The position numbers and the translations under genes are program-made. Positions 1 to 11,695 of a DNA stretch of 64,000 bases are shown piece by piece. The notes under the pieces are model-generated. The model saw only the letters and a list, made by a program, of their open reading frames with translations. It did not search any database and had not been told where the DNA came from. Source of the stretch: Pyricularia pennisetigena (taxonomy: Eukaryota > Ascomycota > Sordariomycetes > Magnaporthales > Pyriculariaceae); assembly GCF_004337985.1 (NCBI RefSeq), contig NW_021940918.1, forward strand, positions 3,560,985 through 3,624,984. The letters run 5' to 3'. How positions within the stretch are numbered: the stretch's first letter is position 1; each line of letters begins with the position of its first letter.

Positions 1-3000
1 TTTTGGTTCCTTGGCTGTACATAGGAGTTAGCACATATCCACATCAGACAACTCATGCCCCAGTTGAAACACTTACTCATCGGGTTATTGCAGAGGTCAA
101 TGGTCTTGGCCATAGGCTGAGTCTCATCGCTGCACCAGGTTTCACACCACAACCACTCCTGCGGAAGACTGAAGATGGGAATCGAGAACTGCATGTGGTT
201 CGGTAGATCCTGATCGAGGTTGGAAAGGGAGTTTGGATCCGCTGACAGACTGTGGTAAGTTTGGCGCAGACGATCGCCGGCCGCCAGTTCACGGAACCGT
301 CGTAAATCAACCACATACAGGGCTGATATGTGGTACGGTAGGCCCTTCAAGTAACGCTCCCAATAGCCATGTTTCCAGAATCTGAAGCCCTCCATCTCGG
401 TTCGCGAGTCACACATGGGCGTGAAACCGTACGGGGCACCCTGTAGGTCGAGCTGCACAAGCTCATACATATCAGTTCGTACGATCTGATCGGCATCCAC
501 AAAGATGACCTTGTCCAACGTCAGCGGGAAGAGAACGTCCAGGAAAAGGATCTTGTAACCCCAAATCTCGCGCTGCTTCTCCTTCTGCTGTCGGAGCCAG
601 TGTGGCCACTTGTACGTAACCATCTCGTATTTGAACCCATACTCGGCTGCCATGTGCGGAATAAAGTCTTTGAAGGACGGTGAGAGGAACTGCTCGATGA
701 ACCAGAACTTGACTGTGTGGTTCGTATTGCGCATTACGCTGACCATCATGATGTCGAGCATGCGTTCGTACAAGTGCCCACTTGCGACCGAAAAAATATT
801 GATCTCAGCGTGTTGCAGTTCGGAAGGCGACTTTTCCTTGGCCTTGCCCCTGGCGGTGCCCAGAATGCTTTCGGCAAATTTGAGTCCCTTGTTGACAAAG
901 TCCATTGCACCACCGGCAGTGCCAGACGGTGCCGCACCACTCTCTTCCAGTACGTCCATGTCCTCTTTGCCTGGGTTCCGCCGGAGCCGCGGATAAAGTG
1001 TCGTACCCAGGAAGTCCAAAAGTGCGACCTCGGTGGTCTCGTCGCCGGGGACGGGTGAGAACCCATGTGCGCCAATGCTCTCGACATAGAAGATATCTGA
1101 GCTGCGGCCCTTCTCAAGCGTGATGTCGTAAATGCCGGGATTCGCTTTGAACTGGAGATATCCCAAGTTTGCCATGATGATAGTGTCCGCCACTCGGGGG
1201 TTAGAGTCCGTCCCAAGAACAAGCTGCACACCTCTAGGAGTGCCCGAATCGGTGCTCCTTGCGTGCCCCTCGATCAAAATGTTTTCCAACTCATAGATCG
1301 CGGTGACATCAGATGTTACGGAGCTCAGCTTGATGTTGTCGAGATCATGGACAGAGACCTTTGGGGCAACCAGCCATGCTGGTGGGACGTCCATACCCAG
1401 GTTTAGCAGAGCTTCTGATGGTAACCCTTTGAAAGAAGCAGAAGGCACCTTGAGCTTGCCTGCTTCGTCAAATGCCGGAGCAGAGTCCATGACGAAGCGA
1501 TAGAACCTCTTTACGGGAAGTTCTTCCAGGCGATCCCTTGGGTTCATAAAGACTTTCAAGTGCACACCCTCCAGTTCAGACAAGACCTTTAATAGAGGAG
1601 TCCATTTCTGTCCAAGCTCGCTTGCGGGATCGATAACAGCAGTGAAGAAAATCGAAGCCTTCGAGGGATCGCCGACTTCAAAGCCCGTGTGCGTCGAGTT
1701 CCATAACTTGAAGGATGATATCCTAAGGGTCGGGGGGTTCTCAAACGCTCCATCTGGGAGATCAGAGATGGTGGACAGGGCGGTTATTGAAGTCAACTTA
1801 GCCGCCGCCACTGGATCTGATAGCCTATCCCCGAGTCCTAGTTCCTCGAGTGCCTTGTACACTGGTATAATCCTGGAGTTTTGTTCGAATTCAAGGAAGG
1901 TCTGGAAGTCAGACTCGCCAAATTCGGAGGCTGATTCAATTGGGCCAACGACACGCCCATTCAGCATCAAAATGGAATTGCCTGGTTCAAAATGCGCTGC
2001 TCTCTGGAATCTCTCCAAAGCTTGGGCATACTCAAGCCCAATGTTGGTTTGGGGTGCATGTCGGATTTCGTCTAGAATTGCAACAAGACCTTCGTCAGAC
2101 TCAGCCGCAAGTAGACGATCACTCTGCTCTTTCAGGTTGCTGTTAATATCATGAGATGTCTTCTGCACAGCATTGTGCACGATTTCAAGTCGAACGCCAG
2201 GATTGATTCTGCGGAATTTTAGGGCTGACAGGAGAATTTCACGCCCATTCTTGCTGTCCAGGTCGACCAAGACTGTCAAGAGAGCCCACGCCTCCTTGGT
2301 AGAGTCTGGACTAGATTCGATAACCACGGCTTTACTGAATAGATCATCATGGTCGGTGTAAACCTTGTTTATGTCGAGGATTGTCAGGCCGTTGCTGTTT
2401 TCCGGGAAGATGTAATGGTTACGACGACTGGAAGCACCCTCAAGGAAAATGTCAATCACGGATGTTTCGTCGTTAATGGTACCATAGTAGATTCCTTCCT
2501 GCAGCGACCGCAGGTCACTGGAGATTCGGCCGCTCATCATCCCCATCCATCTGTTCTCCAAGTCCCGAGGAAGCGCAAAGCCGTTAACAAAAAGAGGCGG
2601 TACCGCAGAGTGAGCACCAAGCCTCGATGACCACTGTTTCGCGAGAGTCACTTGATTGGTGTAAGCATCGGATTCCAGGACTTCCTTGAGCGACAAGGCC
2701 GTCGAATCGGATCGCACTGCGCGATCTTTGATAGCCGCGTCAAACGCCTCCTGATTGGCACCCGCTGTACTTCCGTCGAGGCATGATTCCAGATAAGCCA
2801 TGAGAGATGACAATCCATACGTTTGCAACAGGTGATAGACGACTTTGGCCTGCCCTTCTGCCTCGGGGGTAAATGCGAGGGGAACCAAACCAAATCGGAT
2901 TGGGATGCGTTGTTTGACAAAACCGATGAGTTGACTGGTTGCCAATGCCAGGTCGGATGCTTTTGAGAAATCCACAGGGAGGACAATGTTGAAGATGTTT

Positions 3001-4480
3001 CTACGAATAGGGGGAAGTTGGCCCGGCATTCCACCAGACAGTAAAGTCATTATGTGTGGGCTGTAGCTCTCGTAACGCTTGTCCTTTTCGAGGTTGTTGA
3101 GCCAGACAATAACCTTGCCGTCCTCTTTTTCATCCCGCCAGTCGAAACGAGGGGGCTCATCGTTGGCTTTCGACGACGCAACATCTGAATGAGACAAGAG
3201 ATCAACAGCTTCTCGGCCAGACAGACCCAAATCCCGAACTTCGTTGATTAGCTGGCGCTCCCTTCGTAGAACGTCAACCAATCCAAATGACTGAATTTGC
3301 CGCTCAATCAGCTGAACACCGTTCATCCACAATATGTTGGAACCGGATGGTATTTGCAGAACCATGCGGTTGGCATTGTGTTCTGTGCGAAATTCCGCAG
3401 ATACGTTATGAGCCGAAACAGATCCTGAATACTTGGGGAAGTCCTGTGTAAGTTTCAAGAGTGTCTCGAAGGGCTTTTCACCGCGGAGAATGAAATCCGC
3501 TGCCTTCAGTCCTAGCTGCTCGAGTTCAGAAGCCGATAACGGCTTCAAATCTGCCACCTCCTCATCGCCGTTGAGGACAATCTCAGATGAGCCACCCACC
3601 AGTGGTTTCTGTGCAGAATCATCCTGGGCCGTCTTCTCGTTTGCTCTGTCATCAATAACAATGTAGTCGGTTCTTTTTAATGCCAACTCAACACCATACC
3701 CGCTGAGGTATAGAGGCTGTTTCGAGGCAGTGGCGATGCTCCTGTGTCGCAGTCTATATGACGGACCTCCGTTGCGCGCCGCCGTTGCCAGCGTATCATG
3801 GAAGGCACCAAAGCTCGGTGAGGTGATATCCGCGTAGAGAACAACTCCTTCCGAACTGTCCCCTAGTTGTTGGTCAAAAAGTATATCTCTTGACAGCACA
3901 TCCCCCACAATATTGGCCACTCCTTTCGCCTCGTCGACAGAACAGAAAATCTCGCCTGATTTCAATATCCATTCCGGGCAATTGTCAACCTTGCCCTGAA
4001 GCTTGGGTTCGACCGCAGTTCTATAGTGTTGGTAGTGGGCCTCAATCCGGGGTGCAGCTGAGCGCATGGACAGCGCCAGTTTGAAAGTAGACAGCGCATC
4101 AGGGCTAGTGATATGCCCATCCTCTTGCAGTACTTGAAGAAACTTCTCGTATAGCTCTCGGTCAGTGTTGGCCTTGGCGAAGTGGCCGCTTGCAATGCGA
4201 TCGAGAAGTGGAAAATATGCGGTGCCGTTTTCTTGTGCTGCAGTTTCGCTGCATTACCGTTTAGTTAGTACGATACTAGACTTAAGAATGACCTCAAGCT
4301 GCAGCCAATTTATGTGCGTCCTTACAGAAGCTCCAGCAGGTACGGGGGAGACTGGAAGGAGGCCTGCATAGACACCTCAACCGATGGAGCTCCAGATGCC
4401 AGTGGGAAGAGCTGCAGCTGGGCGAGCGCAGCCAACAGGGAAACCCGAAGGCCCCATGGGAGCCTTGACAGTTGTATCAT
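1..4480 (-). CDS. gpt1: UDP-glucose:glycoprotein glucosyltransferase (UGGT), 3' end truncated by window
   Basis: ER-lumen folding sensor that re-glucosylates misfolded N-glycoproteins for the calnexin cycle. Model: complement(join(<1..14,77..4248,4326..4480)), 1447 codons, all exon phases closing. The start at 4480 opens a clear signal peptide (MIQLSRLPWGLRVSLLAALA..., cleavage near LASG-A); an in-frame ATG 63 bp upstream would spoil it. Exon 2 is one open frame of 4172 bp covering the thioredoxin-like folding-sensor region. The C-terminal GT24 glucosyltransferase domain contains VIFVDADQIVRTDMYEL with the DxD metal/UDP-glucose site at residues 1303-1305 (489-497). The last intron (15-76) has a perfect TGCTAAC branch site, and the final visible residues MTKEPK match the usual UGGT end. 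About 40-60 residues including the ER-retention tail should lie off the left edge. Family very secure; S. pombe gpt1 / yeast Kre5 relative. Confidence 0.95.
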
Positions 4481-5353
4481 GTCGAATGATGCTCTTCTAA
4501 TCGTCCGCCAGCGGAACCCAGTTGACGAGGCTTTGTAGAGCAACGATTTAACACCTCGTAGTCGAGGGGCGACAGGTCCCCAAGGTGTCTGTCTGGTTTA
4601 GGCCGGGGGTGGTGTACTCCACACAAGATCAGGGATCGGGAGGTACCCAGCTTTTCTGGAGCGGTGGCTGCCAGACGCGCTAGGCCTACCATGCGATCTG
4701 TCAAAGTACACTTTTTTTTTTTTTTTTTTTTTTTGTTTGCCAAGCGACTCTTACTTCTTGATCAATCCAGCTTTGGTACAAATCTGCCCCGTCACTTGTA
4801 GAAGAATACGTATATGCATGATGATTGACCAACCAACCCTATGGCTGCTATCGCCATGCAGGGAACACCTTCCTTGTAGATTTTAACTTTTGAGTGCATC
4901 TGGACAGTTGGCCGGATCTCGAATTTGCAGCCAATGAGAATTCAATGTGGCTGAAGCTTTCTGAATCCTAGTGGGTAAAGGGGCCTGAGGCTGAGCCGTG
5001 GGGTCGACAAATGGTGGGGTTGGATTGGATTCCCCTGTCCCGGGCGGGAAAAACCATAGAGCGAGTGTCGCTTGTGGTGGTTCCCACACTTTGGCTCCGG
5101 CCACGCTTCCACTGTAGCAAATCGGCAGCGACTTGACTTACTTGGGATGCTGTGAGAAGAGCTCGCGCAAGGTGGCCTAACACCCAGATTCCCTACAAGC
5201 AGCTCACCTTAACCGCTGCACCACCACAACAATTAGGCTGTTTCCAGATATTGCGAACCAAGGACAGCTTTTTGCGAGTTTAACATTCTCTGGCGCAGGC
5301 GATTTGTTTCACACTCTGAGAGCCAGAAGCTCAGGCTTCATCCCACCTTCAAG
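4481..5353. promoter_or_regulatory. Divergent UGGT/COPA intergenic region
   Basis: This 873 bp stretch lies between two divergent start codons and must hold both promoters and leaders. It contains a 23-nt T tract (4712-4734). No extra gene or convincing TATA box seen. Both flanking genes serve the early secretory pathway, so shared regulation is possible but nothing in the sequence proves it. Confidence 0.5.
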
Positions 5354-8300
5354 ATGCAGGCGTCGTCGGGCATGCTCACCAAGGTATGAAGTGTTGCCCC
5401 GGCTCTCTTCTCAGCTACATGTTTGCTGTACTAACTAATTGCTTGTCCATCTTTGCAGTTCGAGTCCAAGTCTTCTCGCGCAAAGGGCATTGCCTTCCAC
5501 CCAAAAAGGTCCGTATGCAGCAGCTAGCTGGCAGCTCCCCGCCCATAGCTTGTCTGGCTGATACAACCGACTGACACCTCGCTTCGACGTTTCCAGGCCA
5601 TGGATTCTTGTTTCTCTTCACTCTTCGACGATTCAACTATGGGACTATCGCATGGGTACATTGATTGACCGTTTCGAGGAACATGACGGTCCTGTTCGCG
5701 CCATCGACTTCCACAAGACGCAACCCCTCTTCGTCTCGGGCGGTGACGACTACAAGATCAAAGTATGGTCTTACCAGACGCGCCGATGCCTCTTCACTCT
5801 GAACGGCCACCTGGACTATGTCCGTACAGTCTTCTTCCATCACGAGCTGCCCTGGATTGTGTCGGCCTCAGACGACCAAACGATTCGGATATGGAATTGG
5901 CAGAACCGATCTTTGAGTGAGATAGACCAACCTTTGGGGATCGGGAACATTCGAGCTTTGGAGCATTGCTAACAACTACTACAGTTTGTACGATGACGGG
6001 GCATAATCACTATGCCATGTGTGCGCAATTCCACCCCAAGGAGGACCTTGTCGTGTCTGCTTCGCTGGATCAGTCCGTCCGGGTATGGGATATTTCTGGC
6101 TTGCGCAAGAAGCACTCTGCGCCCACATCCTCACTCTCCTTTGAAGACCAAATGGCGCGGAACAATGCGAATCAAACCGATATGTTTGGCAACACGGATG
6201 CCGTTGTCAAGTTCGTCCTCGAGGGCCATGACCGCGGAGTGAACTGGGTCGCATTCCACCCGACGATGCCCCTGATAGTCTCAGCTGGTGACGACCGGCT
6301 GGTGAAGCTTTGGCGCATGAGCGAGACTAAGGCTTGGGAGGTCGATACCTGCCGGGGTCACTTCCAGAACGCTTCTGGATGTTTATTCCACCCGCATCAG
6401 GATCTCATCTTGTCGGTAGGCGAGGATAAGACAATACGAGTTTGGGATCTTAACAAGAGGACAGGGGTTCAGACTTTCAAGCGGGAAAACGACAGGTTCT
6501 GGGTTATTGCAGCTCACCCAGAAATCAACTTGTTTGCCGCTGGTCATGACAATGGAGTCATGGTTTTCAAACTCGAGCGCGAACGCCCTGCATCCGCGGT
6601 CAACCAAAACGTCCTTTTCTACATCAACAAGGAGAAGCACGTGCGGTCATATGACTTCCAAAAGAACATCGAGAGCCCGACTCTTCTGTCACTGAAGAAG
6701 GTTGGCCCTGCTTGGGTTCCTCCTCGTACCCTCTCCTACAACCCGGCAGAGAGATCAGTTTTGGTTACGTCGTCGGCTGATAATGGCACCTACGAGCTGA
6801 TCAGCCTTCCGAGAGAAGGATCTGGCGCGATAGAGCCTACCGAGTCCAAGCGCGGCCAGGGAAACTCTGCCATATTCGTCGCTCGCAACCGATTCGCTGT
6901 TCTCAATGTCGCTTCCCAAACCATCGATATCAAAGACCTCTCAAACAACACTACACGATCATTCAAGCCTCCTCACGGTACTACCGATATCTACTTCGGG
7001 GGTCCGGGAAACCTGTTGATCATCACACCCACTGCCGTTCATCTTTATGAGATCCAGCAGAAGAAGACCATTGCACAGCTTGCCGTCAACGGGGTCAAGT
7101 ACGTTGTGTGGTCTAATGATGGCCTCTACGCCGCACTTCTCAGCAAGCACAACGTCACCATTGTCACCAAGAACCTTGAACAGGTCAGCACGCTCCACGA
7201 GACGATCCGTATCAAGAGCGCCACCTGGGACGATGCCGGCGTCCTCCTCTACTCGACTCTCAACCACGTTAAATACACGCTGCTCAATGGTGACAACGGC
7301 ATCGTGCGGACGCTGGATCAAACGGTTTACCTTGTTCGGGTTAAGGGCAGGAATGCCCACTGTCTCGACAGGAACGCAAAGCCCAAGGTACTTCTGATTG
7401 ACCCTACCGAGTACAGGTTCAAGCTGTCTTTGGTGAAGCGTAATTATGAGGAGATGCTGCACATCATCAAAACCTCGAGTCTTGTTGGCCAGTCCATCAT
7501 CTCATATCTGCAAAAGAAGGGATACCCGGAGATCGCGCTGCAATTTGTCCAGGATCCCACGACCCGTTTTGAGCTTGCCATCGAGTGTGGCAATCTTGAA
7601 GTTGCAGTCGAGATGGCTAAGCAGTTAGACCGCCCCAAGCTGTGGACCAGGTTGAGCATTGAGGCTCTGGCACATGGCAACCACCAGGTCGTGGAGATGT
7701 GCTATCAGAAGCTCAAGCAGTTCGACAAACTCTCATTCTTGTATCTTTCGACAGGCGACACAACCAAACTCGCCAGGATGGCTAAGATCGCCGAGCATCG
7801 AGGAGACTTCACCGCCCGATTCCAAGACGCACTGTTCTTGGGAGAGGTAGAGGACCGCATCCAGATGTTCAAGGAAATTGATCTTTGTAAGAGACCCTAG
7901 AAATTCCTGAGTCTGTGAGAGTGAAAGCTAACTTACTGCAAAATGTTCAGACCCGATGGCATACATGACTGCCAAGTCTCATGGCCTCGATGAGGAATGT
8001 CAAGCCATCCTGGAAGCGACCGGGCTGACTGAGGACCAGCTCACCATGCCCAAGATTGGTGAACCGCTTACGCCGCCGAAAGCTGTCGTTCCTACCTACA
8101 AAGCCAACTGGCCAACAAGGGCGACATCCCAGTCAGTATTCGAAAAGGCTCTCCTTGGCCAGATGGAAGGCCTCTCTCTCGAGGACGAGTCTGGAGCCAC
8201 TGCGAATGGATACGCAGACGAAGGCGAGGAACCCAGCTCCAAGGCTGGTGCCCTTGCAGATGTCGATGATGAAGAGGACGCTGCTGGGTGGGACATGGGA

Positions 8301-9388
8301 GATGATATCGTACCAGAAGTGGACAGCGATTTCGTCAATGTGGAGAGTGCCGAAACGGGTGGTGCCGGTAGCAGCGAAGCTGACCTGTGGGCACGGAACT
8401 CCCCCTTGGCTGTTGACCATGTCGCGGGTGGTTCTTTTGAATCGGCCATGCAGCTGCTGAACCGCCAAGTAGGTGCTGTCAACTTTGCGCCGCTGAAGGA
8501 CAGGTTCTTGGAGGTGTACAAGGCTTCCAAGACTTATCTGCCTGCATCAGCTGGTCTTCCAGCACTGGTCAACTACGTTCGCAGGACTATGGATGAGACA
8601 GACCCCAGGAAGGTCCTCCCTATTATTCCACGTGATCTTGAATCGCTGGCAACCAATGATCTGCAGCAGGGTTATAGCACTATGAAGAGCAACAAGCTGG
8701 AGGAGGGAGTCAAGGTCTTCAGGGACATCCTTCATGCTGTTCTCGTCAACGCTGTTTCTTCTGAGGGCGAAGTGGCGGAGGCCAAGAAGCTCATCACCTC
8801 TGCCGCGGAGTATGCAGTTGCGATGGATATTGAGCTGGCGAGGAGGAAGCTCGGCGCGCCCGATGCTGTGGCCAAGAACCCAGAGCTACTCAAGCGCAGC
8901 CTCGAACTGTCAGCATATTTCACAATCCCCAAGATTGAAGTGCCCCACAGACAACTTGCACTTCTGAATGCGATGAACCTCGCTGCCAGGAGCAAGAACT
9001 ACAACTCTGCCCTCAGCTTTGCCAACAGAATATTGGCAAATGGAGGTGCCAGCAAAATATTAGAAACCGTAAGTTTCCATCGAGCCTTGAGTGTCTATAC
9101 GGATTGAGAAGCATATGGGAGGCTAACCACTATTCTTTATAATAGGCCAAGAAGACAAAGGCTCAATGCGAGCGAAACCCTAACGATGCTGTAGAGATCG
9201 AGTTTGACCAGTTCGCTGAGTTTGAGGTCTGCGCAGCAAGCCACACACCAATCTACAGCGGAACAGCGTATGAGGAGTGTGCTTTTGATGGATCCAAGTA
9301 CCATACCAAGTACAAGGGAACGGTCTGCACTGTATGCCAGGTTTGCGAAGTTGGCAAGCATGGCAGTGGGTTGAAGCTTTTCGCATGA
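5354..9388 (+). CDS. cop1: Coatomer subunit alpha (alpha-COP)
   Basis: Largest COPI coat subunit, needed for Golgi-to-ER retrieval of KKxx cargo. Model: join(5354..5383,5459..5508,5597..5916,5985..7886,7951..9068,9146..9388), 1220 aa, the usual length of the family. The start [21 protein letters not shown] is the classical alpha-COP N-terminus. Residues 1-330 form the WD40 propeller (repeats such as [39 protein letters not shown]), followed by the helical coatomer WD-associated region to about 780. An acidic linker lies near 870-890 ([14 protein letters not shown]), and the conserved alpha-COP C-terminal domain that binds epsilon-COP ends ...[11 protein letters not shown]. The first two exons are only 30 and 50 nt. 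Introns carry good GCTAAC/ACTAAC branch sites. Product assignment is secure. Confidence 0.97.
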
Positions 9389-10015
9389 GTGATATCGGGT
9401 TCGCCGTCGATGGCGACTGTGTGATTTATATAGGAGGGGAATCTACTTGGCCTCGGAGCTAGTGATGCTCCCTGGCCACTGCGGAATGACTATTCTGTTG
9501 AAAAGGACTGTCATAGAGTCGGATTGAGATTGCAAGATGGCCATTTGGAAGAAAAGCTTCTCGACGGGACCAAAAAGCGCCGGGCTTGATTTTACCTTTC
9601 TTTCTCGTCGATATATGCAGTCAAGGACGGTTCCTTTTTTATTTTATCTTTTTTTTTTCTTCTTTTTTTTCTAGTTGTCTTAGCGTGATCAGTCGTCGGA
9701 GATGTTAGAGAAAATGTTTACATGCCATTTTAACATGTTCGCACGTGAGCCGTTTATTGGTGAATGTATGGGTTAACCGTGGGGACGTCTTGAGTCTATG
9801 TTACTTTATTACACTTCGGAATACAAAGGCTCTAAAAGTCTGACTGCCCCAACCTGAACTTTCCCTACGCCCCAAGCTAGCAAGTTTCGAAACCAGCCTG
9901 TCCGGCTAGAACCCGCGTTCATGGATTTCGGTCCAATATTGCTGTCCATGATCCAAGGCTCGGCCACCTCTGTACTACCCCTCACGCCTGCCCAAGCAAG
10001 GCCGCCCGCTATGCT
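9389..10015. other. Convergent COPA/RPN12 3' intergenic region
   Basis: This stretch holds the 3' UTRs of two convergent genes. T-rich runs near 9629-9673 could serve polyadenylation. No gene-like frame seen. Confidence 0.5.
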
Positions 10016-11003
10016 CTAGACGATAGTCTCCAGGTCGCGGGCGTATCCAAGGGTGTTCTCGATGAACGACAGGCTTACGGGCTTCTCGGGCTCACCATCT
10101 TCAGCACCTGCGGTGGGGAAGTAAATGTGGCCGTCACGTACAGTCCAGCCGCGACGCTTGGCAAACTCGACAACCGCACCCTCCGACTCCAGAAACAGAA
10201 GAGACTTGGTGGATGAGATGGGCAGAGACGGGTAAGCACGCTCGCTGCTCGAAGCGATCTCGGCCCGTATTTGGATGGTCAGAATCTACATGTCCAGGGT
10301 GGTCACGTGTTAGCATGGTGTAGGTTTGATAGCAAACAGAAAATTGTGACGCAAACGGGGTTGGAAGTTAGCCTCCTGGGTCCAAGTAAAAGAAAAGGCT
10401 CACCTCTGAAAAGACACCATACTCCTCACAGGGCACCTCGCCCTTCTTCATGGCCTTCCAGACACGGTCGTAGCTGCCCTCCATCAGCCACCTTTCGAGC
10501 CGGATAGGGTAGCCAAGGTAGCGGTCGCCCTCAACGTCGACGCTGCCGCCGCCGCCCTCGCGAGTGGACAGGGCCTCGAGCTCCGAGTGGAACTCGGCGT
10601 AGCGGCCCTGGGTGAGGAGCAGCAGCAGGTACAGGCCTGTCACCTTGTTGCGCTCGGGCAGGTTGGGCGGCAGCACATTGGCGGGGAGCTCGTACAGCGG
10701 CGAGAGCTGCTGGACGTAGCGCGTAAAGCCGTCGGCGTTCTTGGCGCGGATCGAGTACAGCGCTCCCTGCTCATACGTCTCCCGGGCTAGAGCGAGCTGT
10801 GCCGCCGAAGGTGATGGGCTGTTGCTGCTCTTTCCCTTGCCGCTGCTTGTTGGGCTTGGTGTAGTCGTCGTCGTCTTGGGTGTGAGTGCACCGAGCTGCA
10901 GGAGGAGGAGCTTCGCTTTCGAGAGGAGCTTGGCTGCGTCTGCATAGGCGAGCTGTTGCGACTTGAGCTGAGTCAAAATCTGTTGTAGTTGCCGTTCTGC
11001 CAT
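10016..11003 (-). CDS. rpn12: 26S proteasome regulatory subunit Rpn12 (PSMD8)
   Basis: Lid subunit of the 19S proteasome particle; the last to join the lid, and it licenses lid-base assembly. Model: complement(join(10016..10285,10404..11003)), 289 aa, with one 118 bp intron; the join GVFSE|ILTIQIRAEI restores the conserved PCI core. The N-terminus (MAERQLQQILTQLKSQ) is helical, followed by a low-complexity Ser/Thr/Lys insert at about residues 40-65. The helical repeats then contain LPPNLPERNKVTGLYLLLLLTQGRYAEFHSELE, and the C-terminal half has RWLMEGSYDRVWKA, both typical of Rpn12. Slightly longer than yeast Rpn12 (274 aa). It sits 0.7 kb downstream of a UCH-type deubiquitinase on the same strand. 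Secure. Confidence 0.95.
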
Positions 11004-11695
11004 CTTGTTGAGTCCGGGTATGGATGTGAATGGAGGATGCGATGTGGTTCAAATGGGTTCCAAAGGAAAAGGGCGGCCGGGGATCCTCGCTGGCGTTATG
11101 CGCGTTCCAACAGCCAACAACTCAAGGTTCGTAATAGCGGACGTAGTCGAATAAGGTGTGGAGTTTTCCGTCAAGATGTGAGTCGTTACGAATTGTGAGA
11201 GGAGTTCCTGAGCTTTCAACTTTTGTTGTTTTGATTCAGAGAGCTCTGGTGCTTTGGCAGCGGGAGATAGATTGTTGACGTGGTCTGGTGGTTAGTATTC
11301 CGATGGACAGCACAAGCAGCAGGCTGAGAGGCTGACGAACCCCATCGTCAACCCGCCATCGACCAGCAAGTGGATCTACTGCCCCACCTTTACCCGCCTA
11401 TCTGATCTATCTGCTACCTACCCTGCAGTTAATTGATGCATCTCCACCGAGCCGTATTTGACATAGTATTATCATTCTAGGTAAACCACGGATCGAGTAA
11501 CCAAATGATTGATTGCTATGCGTGCTATGACTACTAAGAAGTTCATCAAATATCACTCTTCTTTCTGGAAGTCCTCTTTCAAAAAGGTTCGGGAAGCAAG
11601 CATACCACCCACCAGTCACGCCGATACAGGCTATATCAATCAACAGCGCGAGACCAGCTCTATGTAAAATGCGCCTAGCAAACAAGGCCCCCCAC
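11004..11695. other. RPN12 upstream region / UCH gene 3' flank
   Basis: The stretch must contain the RPN12 promoter and the 3' UTR of the UCH gene, which is transcribed toward it. I found no protein-like frame and no recognisable PACE-type proteasome element. Confidence 0.4.
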